A stretch of DNA of 25,880 bases from a virus (IMGVR_UViG_3300021139_000128:1-25880), one strand, 5' to 3'; positions 9,745-15,974 are shown, counted from the first letter of the stretch. Program-made: numbers and translations. Notes: generated from the sequence alone by a model not told the origin.

Positions 9745-9746
9745 AT

Positions 9747-10268
9747 TTAAAACCTCACATAAGGGCGTTCAAGGTCACGAAGCAACCTGTCGCCAAACAG
9801 TTCGTCTATGGCAATTTTTGCCCCCACAAGGTGTTCGTAGTCATCAAACCACATCACCCCGCCTTTAACCATCATTGGCTCAATGTATTTCACCGAATCA
9901 ATGTAAGATTGGTATTGGTCACAGTCCAAATTCACAAATGCTACTTTTGGCATCGGAACAGCGCATTGCGGAAAAATTCCCTTAATCAGAATCGTGTCAG
10001 GAAGGTTCGCTTTTACTTGCTCATAAGAAGTGTCGCCAAAATGACCGGGAGACAAAATATCTTTATTTAAATCCTGATACGGTATTCCTGTAAAAGTATC
10101 GTAAGCATAAAAAAGACGGTTTTGATTAGCCGCCAAGTTTTCCAGATATTGAGCCGTACCACCTTTATAAACACCGACCTCAATAAAACAACCTTCAGGG
10201 GTCGTTTTTGCCAAATCAATCATGGAAGCTATGCAGTTCTCTCCTACAAGTGATTTAAGTTTACTCAC
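9747..10268 (-). CDS. TylF/MycF-like SAM methyltransferase
   Basis: About 173 residues from a GTG that overlaps the stop of the preceding gene. An ATG at 10316 would add 16 residues overlapping that gene and lacks support from conservation. Motif I is FIEVGVYKGGT (28-38), the acidic strand is YAYDTFTGIP (54-63), and NLDCDQYQSY (113-122) with WFDDYEH (140-146) matches the metal-binding aspartates of macrocin O-methyltransferase (TylF) relatives. These enzymes O-methylate sugars; phage and surface-polysaccharide loci often carry short versions. It directly precedes the methyltransferase-GT9 fusion, so the two probably act on the same glycan. The product is somewhat shorter than antibiotic-pathway relatives (about 250), lacking an N-terminal extension. 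Confidence 0.8.
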   Translation of the reverse strand: MSKLKSLVGENCIASMIDLAKTTPEGCFIEVGVYKGGTAQYLENLAANQNRLFYAYDTFTGIPYQDLNKDILSPGHFGDTSYEQVKANLPDTILIKGIFPQCAVPMPKVAFVNLDCDQYQSYIDSVKYIEPMMVKGGVMWFDDYEHLVGAKIAIDELFGDRLLRDLERPYVRF

Positions 10269-10584
10269 CGGGGAGTTTCCACATATTAGCGACCCCGACC
10301 TTGTATTTGGTGACATTTAATTTCAGTCCTGCGTTTTGCACATCAAACCAGTTAAAACCCATCATTTCTGATTCTTTCTTGATATTTGATTGCAAAATAG
10401 CCCCGCCTGCCAAAAGTTCTTTCAGATAATCTTCAATTTCTTCAGGTGGCTTACTTTCAATAACTTCTTCTTCCATAGACAAAGGCTTTAGGTCAAAACC
10501 ATAAAACACACCATCTTGCTCGTATTGAGCGGTAGGGTGGTTATAAATTGTTCCATAAGACTTTTCTAAATCAATTGTTTTCAT
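10261..10584 (-). CDS. Hypothetical protein, 107 aa
   Basis: Not recognised. It is 107 residues, acidic in the middle (MEEEVIESKPPEEIEDYLKE), with an aromatic N-terminus (YGTIYNHPTAQYEQDGVFYGFDL). AGGA lies 6 bases upstream of the ATG. Its start is preceded by a perfect GTGGGAATTCTCCCAC palindrome and its end overlaps the GTG of the TylF-like gene, so the two are coupled. The short FYGFDLKPL-type N-terminus is reminiscent of small phage proteins that sit next to capsid decoration genes, but there is no firm family assignment. Confidence 0.6.
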   Translation of the reverse strand: MKTIDLEKSYGTIYNHPTAQYEQDGVFYGFDLKPLSMEEEVIESKPPEEIEDYLKELLAGGAILQSNIKKESEMMGFNWFDVQNAGLKLNVTKYKVGVANMWKLPGE

Positions 10585-10596
10585 TTAGTATCCTAA

Positions 10597-10612
10597 GTGG
10601 GAATTCTCCCAC
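10597..10612. repeat. 16-bp palindrome, copy 1
   Basis: GTGGGAATTCTCCCAC, an inverted repeat (6-bp arms, 4-base loop in RNA), lies 13 bases upstream of the ATG of the 107-aa gene. The identical 16 bases occur again at 24478-24493. In RNA it would form a 6-bp hairpin just upstream of the SD site. Both copies are intergenic, which argues against a coding origin. Possible roles are a protein-binding site, an RNA processing site or a weak pause hairpin. Confidence 0.6.
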
Positions 10613-10639
10613 AGTTAAAGTAATACATTAACTACAGAA

Positions 10640-11062
10640 TCATAGGCGATCAAGGTAGTTATTTCTTTCTGAAAATCCAACATCTTTACCGCCATCTTCA
10701 ACTACTTCTGAATAAAACAAATCAACTTGCTCACCTGTATAGACTTCATCGGTAGGACTCATGTCTTGACGAGAAAAACCTTTTTCCAATGATTTTTCGT
10801 TAATATTGTCAGACACATCGGTATCTCCGCCAAATCCTAAATGGAATTTGTAAGCAGATAGCTTTGGGTCAATTTGCATATTTTGGGGCATTTCGTTGAA
10901 ACGGTCTGGTTTGGCAAATCCGTTGGAATCGAAATCGGTCTTAGGAATTAAGTCTAAATGCGCTCTTTGCGAACCCATAGACACCCATTTACCACTTTTC
11001 CCTTCTTCGCTTTTAATTTTAGAAAACGGGACAATGGTTTGGAATTTTTCTTGCACTGACAT
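10640..11062 (-). CDS. Hypothetical protein, 140 aa
   Basis: Not recognised. It is 140 residues, hydrophilic and charged, with no signal or membrane segment. TAGGAGAA lies about 6 bases before the ATG. It is the first gene after the strong terminator at 11078-11102, so either some read-through feeds it or it has its own promoter in the short gap. It lies between the small post-capsid proteins and the sugar/methyl modification block. Confidence 0.6.
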   Translation of the reverse strand: MSVQEKFQTIVPFSKIKSEEGKSGKWVSMGSQRAHLDLIPKTDFDSNGFAKPDRFNEMPQNMQIDPKLSAYKFHLGFGGDTDVSDNINEKSLEKGFSRQDMSPTDEVYTGEQVDLFYSEVVEDGGKDVGFSERNNYLDRL

Positions 11063-11077
11063 AATATTCTCCTAGAG

Positions 11078-11102
11078 AAAAAGGGGGAGCCGTAGCCCCC
11101 CC
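11078..11102 (-). terminator. Rho-independent terminator with UACG tetraloop
   Basis: Read on the minus strand: GGGGGGGC, loop UACG, GCUCCCCC, then five U residues and C. The stem is 8 bp with one G-U pair and is capped by a C(UACG)G loop, a member of the very stable UNCG class. The T-run follows only in the leftward direction. It lies in the 45-base gap after the 139-aa gene and would end or reduce transcripts coming from the capsid genes. Confidence 0.85.
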
Positions 11103-11107
11103 GTTAA

Positions 11108-11527
11108 TTACTCAGGAATGTCCCGAGCACCTTGCCATCCATCACCGGGATAAGAAATATCGGTAACTTTAATCAGCTTCATTTCATGGATTTCAGCATT
11201 TTCTTGATTGCTGATGTCCATGCCGGGGGGCAGGAAGTTAAACTTCGCTGCTTCACCGTAAGGCGTACCTGCCTTGTCAATGTAGCCGTAGGTCAGGAAA
11301 CCAGATTTTTCGCCAATGTCGTCTTTTAACGAATCCATGCCCCCAACGCCAGCAGGGTGTTCGTTCAAAGGCTCATCAAACTTTTCTGGCATTCCAGCGC
11401 CTTTCATCTGCCCTTCATCTTCCCCGCCACTGTTTTTGTAGTTAGGAGTTTTAGGGGCTTTTGCAGCCATAGGTGCGTTTTTGCCTGTCTTGTCGTTAAG
11501 TAGTGCTTTTGCGTCAGTTTTAGCCAT
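11108..11527 (-). CDS. Hypothetical virion-associated protein, 139 aa
   Basis: 139 residues. The N-terminal half is Lys/Ala/Gly/Pro-rich and looks disordered. The second half is more ordered, with TYGYIDKAGTPYGEAAKFN, FLPPGMDISNQENAEIH and SYPGDGWQ. I recall similar short proteins next to N4-gp56-type capsid genes, but cannot name a family. A TAAGGAGG SD lies 5-6 bases before the ATG. It is the last gene before the terminator, so together with the 176-aa gene and the MCP it forms a likely high-expression head unit. A decoration or head-accessory role is inferred from that. Confidence 0.6.
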   Translation of the reverse strand: MAKTDAKALLNDKTGKNAPMAAKAPKTPNYKNSGGEDEGQMKGAGMPEKFDEPLNEHPAGVGGMDSLKDDIGEKSGFLTYGYIDKAGTPYGEAAKFNFLPPGMDISNQENAEIHEMKLIKVTDISYPGDGWQGARDIPE

Positions 11528-11537
11528 GATAGCCTCC

Positions 11538-12068
11538 TTATACCGTTATGCTAGCAAGAGGAGTAGGCGCAACTTCTATCGCAAACGCAGTAACACAAGT
11601 AGCATCTGTTCCGCGTGTGATAAAAAGTTGATCTCCTTGGTTGATATTAACTCCGCCCGTTGCCGTAACCGAACCACTTGAACCTGTGCCACCGATGTTG
11701 TAAAAATTGGTGAAACCGGGGTTATTGGTTTGGGTTGCAGTGCTTGTGCCATTATACAACGTGACGCAATAAGTTCCCCATGTTTGTGTTGCTAAAGCAG
11801 GGGTAGCGCCAGCGGTGGCAGTATTGTAAACACGGAATAAGGCAAAAGAATCTGCCAATGCGCCAGTTGCGGTTGCGGTTCCGTTCCATTGACCCGTGTA
11901 GGTCGATGAACCAGTTGCTAACAGGGTTGCGGTAACGGAATAAACCGTAAGGTTAGTCCATGCCACGAACTTCTGCGAGGTTGATGCGCCAGCTGCGGCA
12001 GCAGGTGCTGCCAGAACTGTTCTTGCTAAGTATGTTGGATGGTCATACGCCATGCTCTTTGTAGCCAT
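11538..12068 (-). CDS. Probable head decoration / structural protein, 176 aa
   Basis: 176 residues, very rich in Thr, Ala, Gly, Ser and Val with aromatic residues spaced through it, which suggests a beta-sandwich. There is an Ala-rich helix at 18-28 and no enzymatic motif. AAGGAG lies 5 bases before the ATG. It directly follows the capsid gene across a GC-rich hairpin. Small beta-rich proteins in this position often decorate the capsid surface. That role is an inference. Confidence 0.6.
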   Translation of the reverse strand: MATKSMAYDHPTYLARTVLAAPAAAAGASTSQKFVAWTNLTVYSVTATLLATGSSTYTGQWNGTATATGALADSFALFRVYNTATAGATPALATQTWGTYCVTLYNGTSTATQTNNPGFTNFYNIGGTGSSGSVTATGGVNINQGDQLFITRGTDATCVTAFAIEVAPTPLASITV

Positions 12069-12115
12069 GATAACTCCTTATAAGACTACCTCTCAGTCAT
12101 TATGTGCGGTACGGC

Positions 12116-12141
12116 GGTGGGGGAGAGAAGGTTCCCCCACC
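12116..12141. other. Strong hairpin after the capsid gene, no U-tract
   Basis: GGTGGGGG and CCCCCACC form a perfect 8-bp stem with a 10-base loop between the capsid stop (12213) and the next gene (12068). There is no run of T on either side, so it is not a standard intrinsic terminator. A processing or mRNA-stabilising hairpin at the 3' end of the capsid message is a reasonable reading. Confidence 0.55.
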
Positions 12142-12212
12142 CCGCGTTGGATTACGCTAGAACTTGGTACAATTGGAAAATTTCATCAATTACTTTCGTA
12201 ATTGCATGATTA

Positions 12213-12644
12213 TTAAGCCAAACTGTCCCATTTGACGATGCGGCAGTTACTTGCCAAAGAGTGAACAATTCCGAATCCACCCAAATAATACCAAGCAACG
12301 CCTTTGCTTCGCCCGTAATCCGTGGGAATTTTCCCACGCATTTCTTCAGGAGTCGCAATAGCTTCAGCCACAGTGTCATTTCCAAAGAAGAATATCCAAT
12401 CGGAATTTCCCTTTGCCCATGCCGTCATATCACCACCGTTCGCAGTCGAGATACCCGTAGTGCCGATACCCTTGGCAATATTGGTTTGCTCAACATAACG
12501 CACGTTCTCGTACCGTCCGATTTCGCCATTCATAATCAGCTTGAAACCAGTATCCGAATATTGATGGATGGTTTCCAAGTTGTTTTTGAATGAACGCAAG
12601 GTCGTAGGCCAAGCCAGAGCATAGTAATCATCACCCAAATAAGC
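12213..12644 (-). CDS. Capsid protein exon 4 (C-terminal 143 residues)
   Basis: Encodes AYLGDDYYALAWPTTLR through IGRYENVRYVEQ, SDWIFFFGNDTVAEA, EEMRGKIP and YYLGGFGIVH to KWDSLA, then TAA. This is the most conserved part of the N4-gp56-like capsid family and fixes the assignment. The frame stays open upstream into the intron by chance; the exon begins at GCT after the intron's last base, G. Confidence 0.85.
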   Translation of the reverse strand, partial: AYLGDDYYALAWPTTLRSFKNNLETIHQYSDTGFKLIMNGEIGRYENVRYVEQTNIAKGIGTTGISTANGGDMTAWAKGNSDWIFFFGNDTVAEAIATPEEMRGKIPTDYGRSKGVAWYYLGGFGIVHSLASNCRIVKWDSLA

Positions 12645-14737
12645 CTTATATTTTCGCACTGGTTCGTTATTTCCAGTACCGCCGGGTTGGTGATTTCCGG
12701 CTGCTTCAGCTTTCACTGAAGAAAAGACTATATCATCAGTCGCTTCTATGGTATGATGCGACTGTTGCATCCTTCCGCTCACTTGAGCGTACTCCCCGTA
12801 GGGATAGTCGTTGAACGTTAACCGTGAGGTCTTATTATGGAACCAACCATTGCTGCTTATATTGCCGGAGTTATTGATGGGGAAGGTTGTATCCGTATTG
12901 GAAAATTCCCTGCTCCTAAAAGAACAACTCATGGATTTCAGTTCCGTGTGATTGTTGAAATCACTATGTGCGAAAGGCAAACTATTGAATTTATCGCCCA
13001 TCAAACAAATCGGAACATTCAACTCCGAAAACTCAAATCCGGCAAAACTGCTTACAAAGTCGTTTTCTACAATTCCTTCGCTTACAATTTGCTTATTGAT
13101 ACCCTTCCTTTTATTCAAGGGAAGAAACTTCAAGCCGAGGCTTGTATCGAGTGCCACAAATTGATGCCCGGTAGAGGGAAAGACCTCACCATTGAAGCTG
13201 TCAAAGAAATCAATCGAATCCGCGACCATGTTAGTTGGCTCAAGACCTTGGAGGCTCTTCGCTGCTGATTGCCCAATCCTGCAAATTTTCATACCATCAC
13301 GCTCACTGTTTCCAGTCACGTTGTGGTTTTGCGAGGCTCTAAGGGTGTTCCAGCAATTCATGCAATTTTCATTGGTCGCTTACGCGGCCATGCCCCCAAG
13401 TTCATACCAAGGGATATTTCTTTCTTTCATCAAATCCACAATGCTCTTAGCGTGTGCATTGCCGTAAGCGATGGAATTAGTACCAGTGACAGTACCATTG
13501 GTATACAAGGTAACGGCAGCAGTATCAGTTCCGGCTACAGGAATTGCACGAAGCAAGGTTTGGTTGAATTGCGTCCAAGCCAAACGGTCAAAAGTCTTGA
13601 CTGCATCGTTTTTCAACACTTTTTGCACAAGCTCCATCACAGGGAATTTAGACAGATTATCTAATTTGGCTGAGAACGGAACACTATTTCCAGCCTCAGT
13701 AATCGTCAAAGTACCTTGAACGATAGTGAAGTTGGTTTCTGGCATGGTGTTAGTTTCAGTAATCACCCCACCAGCGGTTGCTACATCTGAGAATACATCC
13801 CATGTAAAGATATCACCTTTCTTTTTGCCTTGTTGAGAGGCATCTCGTACATCACAAAATTGCATCCTGTTACCCCTCTGTTTCCAGAGTGAGCCGGTCA
13901 TTTCTGCCGACTTCTACGGATTTCGCCGTAGATCAGAGCACATCATCACCTATGCGGTGCAACGCTCAAGCTCGTTGAGGACTCTCTTTACAGTATTCGG
14001 ATTGCTCCGTTTCGTAATTTTGTAGAAGTCTGCGACTACTTGAAGGTCTTCACGATCAATTTTCAGGTTACGATGGTTTCCACCGTTATCCTTAATTTTC
14101 TCGAATCGCCTTGCCAAATAACGAATCATTAAATCCGCTCTATGACTTTTATCGCCGCACATATGCGGTCTGATAATGCGAAGTACCTTCAATCCGTCTT
14201 CCAATCCCTTCATCAGCAAACTTAACATTGATGCTGTTGGCATATAATGTCCGCCCTCACGCATCATAGGTTTCTGATCCCTCTCCTTGACATAATAACC
14301 AACGTCAAGTTGATCTAAAATTCTAGTTGCCTTGTTAATAATTCCAGCATCCGTATTATAGATCACGATTGAGGTCTGAACTTTGAGATTGCACCCTCTA
14401 TCCTTACGATCATAAGCATTCATTGATAGACTTCCTTCACCTTCTATAATTCCAGCCAACCATCCAATGTCTGCTTCTGTAAGAGTTGCCTGCTGATTAT
14501 CCATTGTTGTATCCTTTTTAGTTTCACGTATTAGTCAAAAAGGTTTTAGGAACTTCCAGCATATCGCGTTGTTTTAGTTCCGCAATTTTGTTTACGGAAC
14601 TTGACAAGTGGTTGTACCGCCATCCGTAGTACATTGCTCAGTTGGCGCGAATACATATAGCCCATTTCTTTCACTTGTCATATTCTCGGCAGCTATCGTT
14701 TACCGAGACTGTTTACTGCCCATACCTGACCAGCCAT
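12213..14737 (-). CDS. Major capsid protein (N4-gp56-like), split gene of four exons
   Basis: The whole gene, spliced as exon 1 (14737-14702), exon 2 (14662-14594), exon 3 (13862-13410) and exon 4 (12644-12213), would give about 329 residues, normal for this capsid family. The joined protein reads MAGQVWAVNSLG / GYMYSRQL...VKFR / QFCDVRDASQQG...ERNIP / AYLGDDYYALAW...KWDSLA, with no missing or extra residue at any junction against the family pattern as I know it. All three junctions fall between codons. AAGGAGG lies 6 bases before the ATG. It follows the scaffold-like gene. The protein forms the icosahedral head shell. Two of the interruptions are group I introns with endonucleases; the first is a 39-nt element with no core. 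Confidence 0.85.
12645..13409 (-). ncRNA. Group I intron 2 of the capsid gene (third interruption), with antisense endonuclease
   Basis: 765 nt. Core elements read on the minus strand: P, AATTGCTGGAA (13358-13348); Q, TTGGGCAATCAGCAGC (13276-13261); R, GTTCAACGACTAT (12816-12804); S, GATGATATAGTC (12737-12726). GACTAT and ATAGTC pair as P7. GCTC/GAGC and TCCC/GGGGA hairpins after R look like the extra P7.1/P7.2 of subgroup IA. The 5' exon ends ...ATCCCT with UCCCU pairing to GGGGG (P1, U-G at the site). The intron ends in G before GCT. P10 is weak here, so the 5' boundary is less sure than for the other intron, though it is fixed by the protein alignment. Confidence 0.8.
12837..13268 (+). CDS. 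LAGLIDADG homing endonuclease, antisense inside intron
   Basis: 143 residues with one LAGLIDADG motif, YIAGVIDGEGCIRI (8-21), so it would work as a homodimer. Such enzymes cut intron-less alleles at the insertion site and so spread the intron. Its orientation is opposite to the capsid gene and to nearly all of the window. GTGAGG lies 7 bases before the ATG. The ORF fills the P6 region of the intron, between Q and R: its TGA (13266-13268) lies within the complement of the Q element and its ATG is 20 bases from R. It cannot be translated from the capsid transcript and needs its own rightward promoter, which I could not identify with confidence. Confidence 0.85.
   Translation: MEPTIAAYIAGVIDGEGCIRIGKFPAPKRTTHGFQFRVIVEITMCERQTIEFIAHQTNRNIQLRKLKSGKTAYKVVFYNSFAYNLLIDTLPFIQGKKLQAEACIECHKLMPGRGKDLTIEAVKEINRIRDHVSWLKTLEALRC
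13410..13862 (-). CDS. Capsid protein exon 3 (151 residues)
   Basis: Encodes QFCDVRDASQQGKKKGDIFTW through SDVATAGG, NSVPFSAKLDNLSK and LLRAIPVAGT to MKERNIP. Family capsid proteins continue from NIP to (A/P)Y..DDYYA, which resumes exactly at exon 4. The frame stays open for ten more codons past the exon and then stops in the intron. Confidence 0.85.
13863..14593 (-). ncRNA. Group I intron 1 of the capsid gene (second interruption), with sense endonuclease
   Basis: 731 nt. P1 is perfect: exon AGUUCCGU (14601-14594) pairs with intron GCGGAACU (14583-14576), 8 bp with U-G at the splice site. P10 is also perfect: intron CAAAAUUG pairs with the first bases of exon 3, CAAUUUUG. Core elements: P, ATATGCTGGAA (14564-14554); Q, AATCAGCAGG (14498-14489); R, CTCAACGAGCTTG (13979-13967); S, GATGATGTGCTC (13947-13936). 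GAGC/GCTC gives P7. The intron ends in G (13863). Q and R both lie inside the endonuclease reading frame, so coding and ribozyme sequences overlap at both ends. Confidence 0.88.
13950..14504 (-). CDS. LAGLIDADG homing endonuclease, sense orientation in intron
   Basis: 184 residues with a single motif, WLAGIIEGEGSLSMN (15-29), so probably a homodimeric LAGLIDADG enzyme. It would cut the intron-less capsid gene near the FR/QF junction and drive intron homing. AAGGA lies 7 bases before the ATG. The first codons overlap ribozyme element Q and the last codons (VLNELE) overlap element R, so the ORF sits in P6. Sequence outside the motif shares little with the antisense endonuclease of the next intron, so the two look independently acquired. 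Confidence 0.88.
   Translation of the reverse strand: MDNQQATLTEADIGWLAGIIEGEGSLSMNAYDRKDRGCNLKVQTSIVIYNTDAGIINKATRILDQLDVGYYVKERDQKPMMREGGHYMPTASMLSLLMKGLEDGLKVLRIIRPHMCGDKSHRADLMIRYLARRFEKIKDNGGNHRNLKIDREDLQVVADFYKITKRSNPNTVKRVLNELERCTA
14594..14662 (-). CDS. Capsid protein exon 2 (23-codon micro-exon)
   Basis: 69 bases encoding GYMYSRQLSNVLRM and AVQPLVKFR, matching the N-terminal arm of N4-gp56-like capsid proteins (GG(Y/F)MYS ... QPLVKFRQF). It is bounded by a 39-nt interruption upstream and the 731-nt intron downstream. The first codon GGC lies directly after the G that would end the upstream element. Confidence 0.85.
14663..14701 (-). other. 39-nt in-frame interruption with group I P1/P10 but no core
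   Basis: Reads AAACGATAGCTGCCGAG then 22 more bases ending in ATG, on the minus strand. It falls between codon 12 (GGT) and codon 13 (GGC) of the capsid protein and has in-frame TAG and TGA. The preceding exon end CTCGGT pairs with GCCGAG inside it (six pairs, U-G at the junction) as in a group I P1. ATAGCT pairs with the following exon GGCTAT as in P10. The last base is G. No P, Q, R or S element is present. Possibilities are the remains of a deleted intron, a translational bypass element, or a leader before an internal start (GTG at 14674 or ATG at 14665, no clear SD). Confidence 0.7.
14702..14737 (-). CDS. Capsid protein exon 1 (12 codons)
   Basis: MAGQVWAVNSLG, the usual first residues of this capsid family. 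The SD is AAGGAGG, 6 bases before the ATG. Read through without splicing, translation would stop two codons later at TAG, giving a 14-residue peptide. Confidence 0.8.
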
Positions 14738-14754
14738 AATAACCTCCTTAACAG

Positions 14755-15696
14755 TTAATGTTTAAGCCCAGACATCCATTGAGGACCGCCTCGTTGAGAG
14801 GCTATTCCTGCAATAATATCTGCGGCTGACTCTTCCTTTTCTTCTTCGACAGTAGTTACCGTCTTACCCGCTGCTGCTTTGGGTACGGCGGGCGCTGATG
14901 CCTTACGCTCTTGCTTGGTCATGGGTTTTACTTCTTCGCCACGGAACTTGGATACCCAACCACGAAGATTGTCTCCAATTTCACGATAACGAACTTCATA
15001 AGGACGGCGATCACCATTGGCAATCATTTGTGTGTCTGTATCCATAGCCATTTTATTTAGATATGGGTCGTTCACGATGTCCTTATAATCATCCCTAAAC
15101 CTTGCTATTGCGTCATTAAAGGTAAGCCGCTCATCAATTGTTTTGGTCAGGTCGTCTTTCGATGGACCGGTACTCCGCAATTTCCGAATCGCCGCTACCG
15201 CTTCTTCTTCATCGCCCATTTGTATCGCCCGAGCAAGGGCTAGGTCTTCATCTTCGACCGAAATCGCGTCTTTTGGTGGCGATTGTAATGCTTGATTCCT
15301 TAATCTTGCCGCTTCAGCCAGATATTGGTCTGCCGCTTCAATTTTTTGCGCCCTTGCAATCACTTCACTCAAAGGCATCAATCTTTCAATCCCGTTGACC
15401 TTAAAAGTCACCATGTCTGGTTGGGATACAGGTTGTGCTACTACAGGTTCTTCTACAGGCACTTCGTCAGGGGCGGGAGCGTTCTCATCGGCTATATATT
15501 GCTGCTCTGCAACAAACGGTTCCGTGTTACCCTCATCATTAACATCCATCAGTTCTTCCGAACGAAATTGGTCATTGTTATTGCCGATAGCGTTTAAAGC
15601 CGCTACGCGAGCGTTGTTTTGTTCCGCTATTGCCGCTGCAATAGCTTCAGAGTTATCCGATGCTTCTTCATTGATTTGTTCGTTTTCTTCGCTCAT
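14755..15696 (-). CDS. Probable capsid scaffolding protein
   Basis: 313 residues, strongly acidic and Ala/Glu-rich. The N-terminal 90 residues are low complexity (Glu/Asn/Pro/Val). The middle is helical, with FKVNGIERLMPLSEVIARAQKIEAADQYLAEAARL (two separate helices around 98-130). The C-terminus is basic (KPMTKQERKASAP...KAAAGK) and ends GGPQWMSGLKH. A helical, acidic protein with a small basic tail directly upstream of the major capsid gene fits a scaffold, which fills the procapsid and leaves before or during packaging. The ATG overlaps the TGA of the 93-aa gene. No protease motif is seen. Confidence 0.65.
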   Translation of the reverse strand: MSEENEQINEEASDNSEAIAAAIAEQNNARVAALNAIGNNNDQFRSEELMDVNDEGNTEPFVAEQQYIADENAPAPDEVPVEEPVVAQPVSQPDMVTFKVNGIERLMPLSEVIARAQKIEAADQYLAEAARLRNQALQSPPKDAISVEDEDLALARAIQMGDEEEAVAAIRKLRSTGPSKDDLTKTIDERLTFNDAIARFRDDYKDIVNDPYLNKMAMDTDTQMIANGDRRPYEVRYREIGDNLRGWVSKFRGEEVKPMTKQERKASAPAVPKAAAGKTVTTVEEEKEESAADIIAGIASQRGGPQWMSGLKH

Positions 15697-15974
15697 TCTT
15701 CCTCCCGTTCTTCTAAAATACCCATTGCTGAAAGCCCGTCTTGAACTGCATCAGTAAGCCAATTCTGGACACTTTCAGCTACCCATACTTTGTTCTGAAA
15801 CCTCATAACTGCTTTTGAATCTGTAGGGTCTACAGCGCGTAAAGCCCTTAAACCTTCTTCTAATTCGTATTTTGCTCTAGTTATCATATACTTGCCAATA
15901 TCAGAGTTCAAGAATTGATGGACTTGTTCTCCAAATACGGCTCTGCGTATGATTAACTCATTTTCGTCTGTCAT
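15693..15974 (-). CDS. Small phage protein of unknown function, 93 aa
   Basis: 93 residues, predicted all helical, acidic C-terminus (ILEEREEE). It is coupled at both ends by ATGA overlaps to the portal (upstream) and the scaffold-like gene (downstream). Small helical proteins between portal and scaffold genes are common in podoviruses and are usually uncharacterised. No motif recognised. Confidence 0.65.
   Translation of the reverse strand: MTDENELIIRRAVFGEQVHQFLNSDIGKYMITRAKYELEEGLRALRAVDPTDSKAVMRFQNKVWVAESVQNWLTDAVQDGLSAMGILEEREEE

Noticed and set aside
12213-13361. Continuous 382-residue minus-strand ORF running from the intron into exon 4
   Set aside because: Only the last 143 residues match the capsid family. 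The first part is the antisense of the endonuclease and contains the ribozyme core elements, so the open frame is accidental.
14663-14737. Reading through TAG and TGA by stop-codon reassignment
   Set aside because: TAG, TGA and TAA all serve as normal stops in neighbouring genes here (for example TAG at 20515-20517 and many ATGA overlaps), so general recoding does not fit, and the insert would add 13 foreign residues.
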